From CAISTG01 sp964455185 (GTDB lineage Bacteria; Patescibacteriota; Patescibacteriia; 2-01-FULL-39-33), in NCBI GenBank assembly GCA_964455185.1, contig CAYVUR010000017.1, positions 1-15,345 on the forward strand: a stretch of DNA of 15,345 nt. The letters run 5' to 3'. Below the pieces are notes generated by a model. It saw nothing but the letters and a program-made list of their open reading frames with translations. It made no database searches and was not told where the DNA came from. This document shows, piece after piece, positions 6,191 through 13,652 of the stretch. Position 1 is the first letter of the stretch. The number at the start of each line of letters is the position of its first letter. The position numbers and the translations under genes are program-made.

Positions 6191-7127
6191 ACCAATTAAA
6201 ATTATTTTTGCTGGTACTCCAAAATTTGCTGTCCCCTATCTTGAGGGACTTTTTAATGATTCAGATTTTTTTGTTGCAGGAGTAATAACTCAACCAGATA
6301 GGCCAAGTGGTCGTCAACAAAAATTAACTGCTTCCCCAATTAAATTAAAAGCTCAAGAATACGGAATTAATATTTGGCAACCAGAAAATTTACGTAAAGA
6401 TTTTAATATTTTAGAACAATTAAAAAGTGTTGAAGCTGATTTATTAGTTGTCGTAGCTTATGGGCAAATTTTACCTCAAACTATTCTTGATCTTTTTCCT
6501 TTAGGAGCAATTAATGTTCATCCTTCCTTACTACCTAAATATCGAGGTGCATCACCAATACAAAGCGCTATTCTTAATGGAGAAGAAAAAACAGGTATTT
6601 CAATAATGTTAATGGATGAAAAAATGGATCATGGACCAATATTAGCACAGGAAATGATATATTTAGATGGAACAGAAACTAATGAATCTTTACATAATTT
6701 AATGGCAATTAAAGGTGTGCCTCTTCTAATTAAAACCATTAAAGATTTTATTGATAAGAAAATATCAGGTGTTATTCAAAATGATGCTGAAGCTACATTT
6801 TGCCGCCCTATAACTAAAGATAGCGCTAGAATAAATTGGACTGATTCTGCAAAAAAAATATCAGCTCAAATTAGAGGTTTTTATCCTTGGCCCATTGCTT
6901 GGACTACTCTTGATGATAAAAGATTAAAAATTTTTCCTCCAATTAAAGTAGTAGATGATGTTAATAAATTAAGTGGCTCTATAGTAGTTGATAAAGGAAA
7001 AATTAAAGTACAATGCGGTCAAGGAGCAATTGAGTTAAGTAAAGTTCAATTAGAAGGAAAAAATATTATGAATTGTACAGAAATGACTAATGGTTTTAAG
7101 AATCTTTCTGAAAAAAAATTAAAATAG
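6183..7127 (+). CDS. fmt: Methionyl-tRNA formyltransferase
   Basis: The enzyme formylates Met-tRNA(fMet) with 10-formyl-tetrahydrofolate, preparing it for initiation. Family signs are IIFAGTPKFAVPYL at the N-terminus (7-20), a catalytic loop NVHPSLLPKYRGASPIQ (111-127) with Asn111 and His113, and MDHGPIL (148-154) with Asp149; these match the known Asn-His-Asp triad. Residues 205-314 form the C-terminal tRNA-binding domain (FCRPITKDSARINW, FYPWPIAWT). The length of 314 residues is typical. The ATG at 6183 lies inside the end of def (ATGAATAA), an 8-base overlap; a longer frame from 6132 would add a 17-residue tail that is only def in another frame. It ends in TAG, the only non-TAA stop in the window. 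No clear hairpin terminator was seen in the 35 bases before the converging gene. Confidence 0.97.
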   Translation: MNKPIKIIFAGTPKFAVPYLEGLFNDSDFFVAGVITQPDRPSGRQQKLTASPIKLKAQEYGINIWQPENLRKDFNILEQLKSVEADLLVVVAYGQILPQTILDLFPLGAINVHPSLLPKYRGASPIQSAILNGEEKTGISIMLMDEKMDHGPILAQEMIYLDGTETNESLHNLMAIKGVPLLIKTIKDFIDKKISGVIQNDAEATFCRPITKDSARINWTDSAKKISAQIRGFYPWPIAWTTLDDKRLKIFPPIKVVDDVNKLSGSIVVDKGKIKVQCGQGAIELSKVQLEGKNIMNCTEMTNGFKNLSEKKLK

Positions 7128-7162
7128 TTTTTATAAATTATTAAATTATTATTGGTTAAATT

Positions 7163-8431
7163 TTAAAACTTTAGTAAAGAGAAAATAAATAAAATTAAAG
7201 TTAAATCTAAATATAATTCTTCTCTAGAGAAATAATTAGTATAAATTGTCATAATTGAGACAAAACTAAAATAAGATAAAATAAAAGCTGTGAGCAATGA
7301 TTGTCTTTTATTATTCCAAATATAAATAAAAGATAAACCCAAACCCCATAATGCCGCTGCTAACCAGATTCCAATCCAACCAAAATCAACAAAATAATTA
7401 AAAATAAAAGTTGCAGTATTCCACCAAGGTACAAAAATTTTATCCCATTCAATAGTAGCTAAAAATTGAGGTAAATGAATTAATTTTAATAAAGAATTAA
7501 AAACACTTAAAGAATAAGCACCATAAAAAGTAGCTCCTTTATAAAATTCAGTTGCTCGCATTAAAGCTTGAAGATTAAAAGTTGGAATTAAATAAAGTGG
7601 AATTAAAAATTGCAAAGTTGGTGGTAAATTAACTTGAGAAATTGTTGAAATATAAGTGAAAGGGTTATATTCTCCCTCGTATTGATAATCTTTATAAGTA
7701 ATAAATTGACGCAAAGTTGGTATAGTAATAGATATTAAAAAAATAATTAATACAGTAATAAAAGATGCTAATAAAATCTTTTTTGTTGAAAGTTTTTTAA
7801 TTTTAATTGCTAAATATCCAAAATAACAAAGTAACAAAGTAATGACAATAGTTAGACGTGAAGCATAAAATAATAAAATGATTAAACCTAAAATTATATT
7901 AATAATAATTAAATTAAAATATATTTTTTTTACAGGTTTATTTACTATTAAATATAAGAAACTTAAGGGTATATAAATTCTAGGTAATAAAGCAGCATAT
8001 TCAATTGGTCCAAAAATTTCTTTATTAATAATAAATCGCATTTTATCGGGAATAGTTGAAAGTAAAGGAAGAGTGCCAAAACGCCAGAAAATATAACTAT
8101 TAGCTATTAAAGCTGTTAAAGTTAAGTATATAATAATAAACAAAAAAGAAGGTCCAAAAGAAAAATTTGTTTTTTTATCTTTTAAAAAATTGTTCCAGAT
8201 TTTATTGCCTAGATTATAAGTTATTTCAAAAATTAAACCAAATGATAACAATAAAATCCAAAAATTAAAACTCCAAGATTTTTCTAATGGACTTAAATGC
8301 AATTGAGATATACCGATCGCAATTAACCAAATTGAAGCAAGTAATAAATCAAAACGAAGTTTTTGTTGACCTAAAAGATAATAAAAATCACAAATAAAAC
8401 CTAAAAAAATAAAAAAAATTGCTAGAATCAT
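7163..8431 (-). CDS. Polytopic membrane protein, likely polysaccharide repeat-unit polymerase
   Basis: The 422-residue product has about 11-13 hydrophobic membrane segments and few conserved charged motifs, as expected for Wzy-like polymerases, which join lipid-linked oligosaccharide units outside the inner membrane. Segments include residues 1-20, 54-74, 91-115, 170-208 and 219-239. A large loop around residues 240-345 precedes NTATFIFNYFVDFGWIGIW, a pattern seen in the oligosaccharide repeat-unit polymerase family (asparagine-threonine followed by a membrane segment with DFG). An O-antigen-ligase-type role is the main alternative; sequence identity in these families is low. Its ATG shares one base with the stop of the upstream GT2 gene, so the two are coupled and likely act on the same surface glycan. 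It converges on fmt. Confidence 0.68.
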   Translation of the reverse strand: MILAIFFIFLGFICDFYYLLGQQKLRFDLLLASIWLIAIGISQLHLSPLEKSWSFNFWILLLSFGLIFEITYNLGNKIWNNFLKDKKTNFSFGPSFLFIIIYLTLTALIANSYIFWRFGTLPLLSTIPDKMRFIINKEIFGPIEYAALLPRIYIPLSFLYLIVNKPVKKIYFNLIIINIILGLIILLFYASRLTIVITLLLCYFGYLAIKIKKLSTKKILLASFITVLIIFLISITIPTLRQFITYKDYQYEGEYNPFTYISTISQVNLPPTLQFLIPLYLIPTFNLQALMRATEFYKGATFYGAYSLSVFNSLLKLIHLPQFLATIEWDKIFVPWWNTATFIFNYFVDFGWIGIWLAAALWGLGLSFIYIWNNKRQSLLTAFILSYFSFVSIMTIYTNYFSREELYLDLTLILFIFSLLKF

Positions 8432-9204
8432 TATTTTAGATATTTTAAGAAATATTTTAAAGCGCTAGAGAAAAAAATTTTTTGGTTTTTAATTAATTTT
8501 TCTTGAGCAAAACTTTTGCCACCATGATGAATAATTTTTATTTCAGGAAAATAATAAATTTTGTATCCAGCTTGCCAAATACGGCGGCATAAATCAACTT
8601 CTTCAAACCAATTAAAAAATCTTTCATCAAAAATTCCTATTTGTTCAAAAACAATTTTGGGTATAAGCATAAAAGCTCCCATTATTTGATCAACGGTTTG
8701 TTGTTTATTATAATCAAAATCTTCAGCTAAATAATATTTTATTGATTTTAATTGAGGAAATATTTTAGGTATTTTTATTAACATTAAAAATATAGGCCAC
8801 CAAGTAGGAAAACGTCTAACAGAAGCTTGATGACGTCCGTCTGGATAAATCATTTTACAACCCATTGCTCCACAATCAGGATTATGATCCATAAATAGAA
8901 GAGATTTTTCTAAGGTATCAGGAAAAATTTCTGTATCAGGATTTAATAGAAGAATATATTGACCACTTGCTTGTTTAATTGCAATATTATTAGCTTTAGC
9001 GAAGCCAAGATTTTTTTTATTAACAATTAATTTAACCCAAGGAAATTCATTATTTATCATTTTTACAGTATTATCTTGACTAGCATTATCAACAACAAAA
9101 ACTTCAAGATCAATATCTCCTCTACTCTGTTCTATTGATTTTAAACATTTATTTAATAAATCTTGGACGTTCCAAGAAACAATAACTATTGAAAGTTTTT
9201 TCAT
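8431..9204 (-). CDS. Family 2 glycosyltransferase (rhamnosyltransferase-like)
   Basis: The 257-residue product has a GT-A fold typical of GT2: the N-terminal LSIVIVSWNVQDLL (4-17), the nucleotide-binding VDNASQDNT (38-46), NLGFAKANNIAI (65-76), NPDTE (88-92) as the metal-binding DxD equivalent, and GAFMLIPK with FFNWFEEVDLCRR (176-208), which contains the likely catalytic acidic residues. This layout is common in rhamnosyl- and other transferases of surface polysaccharide synthesis; the sugar cannot be read from sequence. There is no membrane segment, so it probably acts on the cytoplasmic membrane face. It overlaps the polymerase-like gene by one base (TAATG). It lies behind the rplU terminator and so likely has its own promoter. 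Confidence 0.9.
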   Translation of the reverse strand: MKKLSIVIVSWNVQDLLNKCLKSIEQSRGDIDLEVFVVDNASQDNTVKMINNEFPWVKLIVNKKNLGFAKANNIAIKQASGQYILLLNPDTEIFPDTLEKSLLFMDHNPDCGAMGCKMIYPDGRHQASVRRFPTWWPIFLMLIKIPKIFPQLKSIKYYLAEDFDYNKQQTVDQIMGAFMLIPKIVFEQIGIFDERFFNWFEEVDLCRRIWQAGYKIYYFPEIKIIHHGGKSFAQEKLIKNQKIFFSSALKYFLKYLK

Positions 9205-9213
9205 AATAACTTA

Positions 9214-9242
9214 ATTATCGCATAAATAATAACTAAAAACAA
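9214..9242 (-). promoter_or_regulatory. Possible promoter for the GT2-polymerase pair
   Basis: On the minus strand TGCGATAAT (9214-9222) resembles an extended -10 box with one mismatch. TTGTTT (9237-9242) lies 17 bases upstream, overlapping the U-tract of the rplU terminator. The predicted start would be only about 3 bases before the ATG, giving a nearly leaderless message. The evidence is modest. Confidence 0.35.
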
Positions 9243-9271
9243 GAAATCGCCCTTATTCAGGACGGTTTCTT
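9241..9271 (-). terminator. Hairpin terminator after rplU
   Basis: On the minus strand AAGAAACCGTCC pairs with GGGCGATTTCTT across a 7-base loop, giving 12 positions with one C-A mismatch and one U-G pair, followed by GTTTTTAG. It begins 9 bases after the rplU stop and fits a rho-independent terminator. Confidence 0.75.
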
Positions 9272-9280
9272 AAAAAATAT

Positions 9281-9586
9281 TTAGATTTTTTCTATTGATA
9301 TTTCAGTAAATTTTTGTCTATGACCAAATTTAGTTTTTTGTCTAGTTTTTCTTTTGTATTTTACTCCAATAACAGTTCGTAAATGACCTTGTTTATTAAC
9401 GATTGCTTTAACCCTTTTTTCTAATATTGGTTCACCAATTTCAACTTGTTCTCCATCAGCAATTAACAAAGTTTCTAATTCAATTTTTGATCCTGGTTCA
9501 GCAATTATTTTTTCAATTTTTAATTTATCATTTTCTTTTACTAGATATTGTTTGCCACCAGTTCGGATTATTGCTAATTTTGACAT
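9281..9586 (-). CDS. rplU: 50S ribosomal protein L21
   Basis: The 101-residue product is full length for L21, a 23S rRNA-binding protein of the large subunit. It has the typical start AIIRTGGKQYLV (5-16), the middle LIADGEQVEIGEP (41-53), and the basic RNA-binding end GVKYKRKTRQKTKFGHRQKF (74-93). In most bacteria rplU is followed by rpmA (L27). Here it is followed by a terminator and a glycosyltransferase gene, so L27 must lie elsewhere. A TTGACA-containing promoter sits between it and secF, so it forms a single-gene unit with a short leader of about 21 bases. That leader is too short for a structured leader of the kind that controls some ribosomal operons. Confidence 0.97.
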   Translation of the reverse strand: MSKLAIIRTGGKQYLVKENDKLKIEKIIAEPGSKIELETLLIADGEQVEIGEPILEKRVKAIVNKQGHLRTVIGVKYKRKTRQKTKFGHRQKFTEISIEKI

Positions 9587-9613
9587 ATTTATTAATTAAA
9601 ATTTAATAGGATA

Positions 9614-9642
9614 ATATTAACTTAAATTTATCTTTTTGTCAA
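9614..9642 (-). promoter_or_regulatory. Predicted rplU promoter
   Basis: On the minus strand a perfect TTGACA (9637-9642) is followed after 17 bases by TAATAT (9614-9619), 4 of 6 matches. The predicted start is near 9607. The -35 box lies about 16 bases after the secF stop, which supports separate transcription of rplU. Confidence 0.6.
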
Positions 9643-9657
9643 GCAGTTTTAAAATTA

Positions 9658-10569
9658 TTATTTGGCAGTTTTTTTAGAAAAGTTATTCCAATCAACTATA
9701 AGTGGTGAAGCTATAAAAATAGAAGAATAAGTTCCTATTATAATACCTAAAGCTAAAGCCAAAGTGAAATTTTTAATAGAATCACCTCCAAAAAATAATA
9801 AAGCCAAAAGTACAAATAAAGTTGTTAATGATGTATTAATGGATCTAGCTAAAGTTTGATTAACGCTATCATTAACAATTTCGTCAAATTTTCCAGAATA
9901 AAATTTAGAAAGATTTTCTCTAGTTCTATCAAATACAACAATGGTATCGTGAACAGAAAAACCAATTATAGTTAGTAAAGCAGTAATAAATAAACTATCA
10001 ACTTCTATATTCCAAAAATGTCCTAAAATAGAAAAAATGCCAGTAATTATTAAAACATCATGCAGTAAAGCTAAAATAGCAACTACGCCATATTTCCAAG
10101 AAACTAAAGGTCGAGAAACTTTTCTAAAAGCATAAGCAATATAAGCTATTATTGCTAATGAAGCAATGATAAGCATCCAAATAGATTTTTGAAGTAATTC
10201 CTTACCAATTACTGGACCAATAGAATCAAATCTAATTTCTGATATCTCATTATCTTTTTTCAAAATCTGTTTTAAAGTATTAATTACTGTTTGATGTTCT
10301 TCCTCATTAATAGTTCTTGATTTTATAATAATATTTTTTTCTCCTGATGGTTGTATTATTAAATCACCAAGATTAAGAGATGTTAAAGCAGAATTAATTT
10401 CAGTAACATTAGGACGTTCTTGAGAAAAATTGATTTCTAATAATGATCCTCCAGTAAAATCTAATCCTAGTTTTAGTCCCCATGCTATTAAACTTAAAAC
10501 ACTTATTAAAATCAGAATTCCTGAAATTAGATAAGGATATTTACGATTATTTATTATTTGTAATTTCAT
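9658..10569 (-). CDS. secF: Protein translocase subunit SecF
   Basis: SecF partners SecD in the membrane and uses the proton gradient to help pull exported proteins through SecYEG. The 303-residue product has the usual layout: a first membrane helix (about 12-32), the conserved GLDFTGGSLLEI (35-46) at the start of a short external domain (to about 125), then five membrane helices. The SecF signature FSVHDTIVVFDRTREN (204-219) includes Asp208 in the proton-path region. SGKFDEIVNDSVNQTLARSINTSLTT (225-250) is the typical cytoplasmic loop; only its start and end residues matter for identification. It starts 11 bases after secD ends and is clearly in the same operon. Confidence 0.96.
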   Translation of the reverse strand: MKLQIINNRKYPYLISGILILISVLSLIAWGLKLGLDFTGGSLLEINFSQERPNVTEINSALTSLNLGDLIIQPSGEKNIIIKSRTINEEEHQTVINTLKQILKKDNEISEIRFDSIGPVIGKELLQKSIWMLIIASLAIIAYIAYAFRKVSRPLVSWKYGVVAILALLHDVLIITGIFSILGHFWNIEVDSLFITALLTIIGFSVHDTIVVFDRTRENLSKFYSGKFDEIVNDSVNQTLARSINTSLTTLFVLLALLFFGGDSIKNFTLALALGIIIGTYSSIFIASPLIVDWNNFSKKTAK

Positions 10570-10580
10570 ATTTTAAAGTT

Positions 10581-12398
10581 TTATTTTGCATTATAAAGCC
10601 ATTTGAATTTACTTATTTTCCATTTAGCTACTAAAAGTAATAATTGTCTAGAAATAGTTATAGCCGAAAACATTGAAACTATAATACCAATTGCTAAAGT
10701 TAGAGCAAATCCTTTAATAATACTTGAGCCAAACCACCATAAAATTAAACAAGTTATTAATGATGAAACATTGGAATCCCTAATTGAAGTCCAAGCTCTA
10801 TTAAATCCTTCTTCTATGGCTTTAAATAAATCTTTACCAGTTTTAATTTCTTCTTTTATACGTTCAAAAATTAGGATGTTAGCATCAACAGCCATACCTA
10901 TAGACAAAATAAAACCAGTAATCCCTGCTAAAGTAAGAGTATAACCAGGAAATAATTTAAATATAGTTAAAGAAATAGTAGTATAAATAGTTAAAGCAAT
11001 TACTGATAATAATCCTGGCAATTTATAATAAATAATCATAAAAAGCGCAACAGCCAATAATCCCCATAACCCAGCAAGTAAACTTTTTTGTACGGCTACA
11101 TTACCTAAGGTAGCGCCAATAGTAGTTTGAGAAACTAAGTTTATAGGAACTGGTAAAGCGCCAGCATTAAGTCTTTGAGCTAATTTCTTGGCTTCTTCTA
11201 AAGAAAAATTACCAGAAATAACTGCTTTACCGCCATAAATTGCTTCATTTACATTAGGAGCGCTAATGATATATCCATCTAAAAATATAGCCACCGGTTT
11301 ACCAACGTTTCTTTCGGTTATTTCGGCAAACAATTGAGCTCCTTCATTATCAAATTCTAAAGAAACTTGAGGTATCATAGTGGTAGAATCATATTGAACA
11401 CTAGCTTTTTTTAAATTTTTACCTGATAATTTAGTATTTATCCATTCTTCTGGTTGGCTAATTCCTAAATCTTTGGCTGTTTTAGTTAAAAATAAAATAT
11501 GTCTAACATCCATTTCTTTAGAATCTCCACTTCCACGTTCTGCTTCCTTTTTAATAATATGATAACCATATATAGTTTTAACTAAATCAGGATAAATTTC
11601 ATTAGGTTTTAATTTAGATGCAGCATCTTCAAATTCAGCAACCGTACTGTTGTCATTTTTTATTGTATAAAAACCGCCATTGTCTTTAGTTCCGGGATCT
11701 TCGCTGTATTGTTTAGCTAATTTAGCAAAATCTTCACCAGCTTTAGCTTTTTGTAAAACTTCTACTGCTTTTTTACGAACTTCTAAATTCATTTTATCTA
11801 ATTGTTTTTGTTGTTCATCAGTTAATTTAATTGTATTAGGGTTTTCTTCTTTAAATTCTAAAAGTGGAGTTTCACCAATCATTTTAATGGCAGTATTAAT
11901 ATCATAAACTCCAGCAAGCTCTACTGAAATTCTAGGAATTTGTCCTGACATTGAAGTTTGTACTATTGGTTCTGATACACCAAGAGCATTAACTCTTCTT
12001 TCAATAACATCTTTTGCTCCTTCTAAAGCATCTTTTTGTTCATTGAGAGGAATTTTACTTAAATCAGCATCATAGATTAATTGAGTTCCACCTTGAAGAT
12101 CTAATCCTAATCTAAAAGTTGGCCCATAAGATGATAAGTCAATTTCTTTGATATTCTTCCAAACTACCCTTTTACTGCCATCTAATGGATTGGTTTGTAT
12201 AGTAGGCCAAATTTTAATTGAATTTACAAAAGGAATTGTTGATAAAGTTTTATCCAAAATTACAGCTACTTTATTATTTGAACCAATAAAAGAAATAAAA
12301 GCTGTTGTAATGAAGATTAAAGTTATAATTAATATAACCCAGCGTAAACGACCTCTTGCTCCGGGATTAAAAAAGTTTTGTAAGTATTTTTGATTCAT
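10581..12398 (-). CDS. secD: Protein translocase subunit SecD with inserted parvulin-like domain
   Basis: The 605-residue product is a SecD: first membrane helix (about 17-38), LGLDLQGGTQLIYDA (97-111), VIERRVNALGVSEP (131-144), GETPLLEF (175-182), then the second half of the external domain (W319 to about 420: DGYIISAP, ISGNFSLEEAKKLAQRLNAG) and five membrane helices with GITGFILSIGMAVDANILIF (492-511). About 130 residues (184-312) are inserted in the external domain and resemble a PpiC/parvulin prolyl isomerase, so this SecD may also help fold emerging proteins. The ATG at 12398 is preferred; a frame from 12440 would add 14 residues (MLFYIIIHKYKIIF) read through the A/T-rich leader. It lies upstream of secF; no yajC was seen. 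Confidence 0.95.
   Translation of the reverse strand: MNQKYLQNFFNPGARGRLRWVILIITLIFITTAFISFIGSNNKVAVILDKTLSTIPFVNSIKIWPTIQTNPLDGSKRVVWKNIKEIDLSSYGPTFRLGLDLQGGTQLIYDADLSKIPLNEQKDALEGAKDVIERRVNALGVSEPIVQTSMSGQIPRISVELAGVYDINTAIKMIGETPLLEFKEENPNTIKLTDEQQKQLDKMNLEVRKKAVEVLQKAKAGEDFAKLAKQYSEDPGTKDNGGFYTIKNDNSTVAEFEDAASKLKPNEIYPDLVKTIYGYHIIKKEAERGSGDSKEMDVRHILFLTKTAKDLGISQPEEWINTKLSGKNLKKASVQYDSTTMIPQVSLEFDNEGAQLFAEITERNVGKPVAIFLDGYIISAPNVNEAIYGGKAVISGNFSLEEAKKLAQRLNAGALPVPINLVSQTTIGATLGNVAVQKSLLAGLWGLLAVALFMIIYYKLPGLLSVIALTIYTTISLTIFKLFPGYTLTLAGITGFILSIGMAVDANILIFERIKEEIKTGKDLFKAIEEGFNRAWTSIRDSNVSSLITCLILWWFGSSIIKGFALTLAIGIIVSMFSAITISRQLLLLVAKWKISKFKWLYNAK
11463..11849 (-). other. Parvulin-like domain inside SecD (residues about 184-312)
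   Basis: GEDFAKLAKQYSEDPGTKDN (221-240), GGFY (241-244), a FEDAASKLKPNEI segment (256-268) and VKTIYGYHIIKK (273-284) match, in order, the core of PpiC/SurA-type parvulins. The first parvulin strand, normally an H-I-L motif ahead of this core, is instead found after it as DVRHILFLTKT (297-307). The domain therefore looks circularly permuted, or is the end of one unit followed by the start of another. The catalytic state is unknown. Confidence 0.8.
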
Positions 12399-12423
12399 AA
12401 ATATAATTTTATACTTGTGTATA

Positions 12424-12460
12424 ATTATATAAAATAACAAAACTATTTTAACAAATTATA
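12424..12460 (-). promoter_or_regulatory. Possible secDF promoter region with two TATAAT boxes
   Basis: On the minus strand there are perfect TATAAT hexamers at 12455-12460 and 12424-12429, upstream of the secD ATG (12398). Neither has a good -35 box at 16-18 bases; the second has TTGTTA (12449-12454) at 19 bases. One of them is probably the -10 element, because the gap terminator lies just upstream and secD needs its own start. Confidence 0.4.
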
Positions 12461-12505
12461 CTAAATTTTACAAGTTTTAATTGTTTTATAGTTTTTTACT
12501 TTAAA

Positions 12506-12537
12506 ATTTAAATCGCCCCTCAAGGGGCGATTTAAAT
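12506..12537 (-). terminator. Hairpin terminator after gap
   Basis: ATTTAAATCGCCCCT and AGGGGCGATTTAAAT form a perfect stem (14 base pairs with a TCAA loop, the inner pair being too close to form). On the minus strand it is followed by TTTTAAAG. It lies about 20 bases after the gap stop. The stem is near-symmetric, so it may also act on plus-strand transcripts. Confidence 0.8.
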
Positions 12538-12558
12538 AACTATAAAAAATGATTTAGA

Positions 12559-13557
12559 TTAATTAGCTAAAGCCATTTCTACTAATCGACAAGAATACCC
12601 CCATTCATTATCATACCAAGCTAAAATCTTTATTAAATTACCTCCGACTACTCGAGTATATTTTAAATCTATAATCGTAGAATAATTAGTGCCAATAATA
12701 TCAGTTGAAGTTAGTTCGTCATCTGATCCAGTAACTCCTAGTATTTTTTTATACATTGGATGTTTAGACATTTTAATAAAAATTTGATTAATTTCTTCTG
12801 TTGTGACATTACGTTTAAGAACTGCAGTAATATCAGAAAGTGAACCACAAATAATTGGCACACGAATTGATAAGCCATCAAATTTATCTTTTAATTCAGG
12901 AATTACTAAAGTTGTGGCTTTAGCTGCTCCAGTACTTGATGGTGCCATATTAACTGCTCCAGCGCGTCCTCGACGTAAATCTTTAGAATCTGGACCATCA
13001 ACTAATTTTTGACTAGCAGTATAAGCATGAACTGTGGTCATAATTGCTTTTTCAACACCAAAATTAGAATGCAAAATTTGCATTATTGGTGCAATACAAT
13101 TAGTAGTACAAGAGGCATTAGAAATGATTTTTTCTTTGCCAATATTTTTATTTGTTAATTCAGTGCCAAATACTAAAGTTAGTACATCATCTTTAGCGGG
13201 AGCAGAGAGAACAACTTTTTTAGCTCCAGCTTGTATATGTTTAATTAAATCTTCTTTTTTTTCAAAAACGCCAGTACATTCAAGAACTACTTCAACTTTT
13301 AATTTTTTCCAAGGTAATTTTGTCGGATCTTTTTCGGCAAAAACAGGAATTTTTTTACCATTAATAATTAAATTATTATCATCATAAGTAACTTTTTTAT
13401 TATAACGACCATAAACTGAATCATATTTAAGCATATAAGCTAAGGTACGAGTATCAGTTAAATCATTAATAGCTACAATTTGAATTTCTTTTTTTTCTAA
13501 AGCAATTTTGAAAGCGGCACGGCCAATGCGACCGAAACCATTAATAGCAAGTTTCAT
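12559..13557 (-). CDS. gap: Glyceraldehyde-3-phosphate dehydrogenase
   Basis: The enzyme oxidises glyceraldehyde-3-phosphate to 1,3-bisphosphoglycerate in glycolysis. The 332-residue product has the normal length and fold: the dinucleotide-binding start AINGFGRIGR (4-13), Asp32 after the second strand (INDLTD), which favours NAD over NADP, the active-site NASCTTNC (147-154) with catalytic Cys150, His177 in TVHAYTAS, the phosphate-binding RRGRAGAVNMAPSSTGAAK (195-213), and the C-terminal WYDNEWGYS (314-322). No residue expected for catalysis is missing. The gene is a single-gene unit, with the RicT-gene terminator and an extended -10 promoter upstream and a strong terminator downstream. Confidence 0.98.
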   Translation of the reverse strand: MKLAINGFGRIGRAAFKIALEKKEIQIVAINDLTDTRTLAYMLKYDSVYGRYNKKVTYDDNNLIINGKKIPVFAEKDPTKLPWKKLKVEVVLECTGVFEKKEDLIKHIQAGAKKVVLSAPAKDDVLTLVFGTELTNKNIGKEKIISNASCTTNCIAPIMQILHSNFGVEKAIMTTVHAYTASQKLVDGPDSKDLRRGRAGAVNMAPSSTGAAKATTLVIPELKDKFDGLSIRVPIICGSLSDITAVLKRNVTTEEINQIFIKMSKHPMYKKILGVTGSDDELTSTDIIGTNYSTIIDLKYTRVVGGNLIKILAWYDNEWGYSCRLVEMALAN

Positions 13558-13591
13558 AATTTTAAAATTTTAATTATTTTAATTTATTTAA

Positions 13592-13600
13592 ATTATATCA
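13592..13600 (-). promoter_or_regulatory. Extended -10 promoter for gap
   Basis: TGATATAAT on the minus strand is a perfect extended -10 element. The -35 position at 17 bases is the U-tract of the upstream terminator (TTTTTT) and is poor, as is usual when TG is present. The predicted start near 13585 gives a leader of about 28 bases with no ribosome-binding motif. Confidence 0.6.
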
Positions 13601-13618
13601 TCTTTTATATAAATAAAA

Positions 13619-13642
13619 AACCCCTTTTTATTTAGGGGGGTT
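13619..13642 (-). terminator. Hairpin terminator after the RicT gene
   Basis: On the minus strand AACCCC (13637-13642) pairs with GGGGTT (13619-13624), the inner C and A-rich loop between them, followed by a U-rich tail (TTTTATTTATAT). It begins about 10 bases after the RicT stop. Confidence 0.75.
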
Positions 13643-13652
13643 AATAAACAAT

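Noticed and set aside
7128..7162. Terminator between fmt and the converging polymerase gene
   Set aside because: The 35 bases hold no G-C-containing stem; only A/T runs were seen.
10603..10944. Plus-strand frame of 113 residues inside secD
   Set aside because: It is a shadow of secD, whose reading is certain.
13034..13387. Plus-strand frame of 117 residues inside gap
   Set aside because: It is a shadow of gap, with no matching promoter or family signs.
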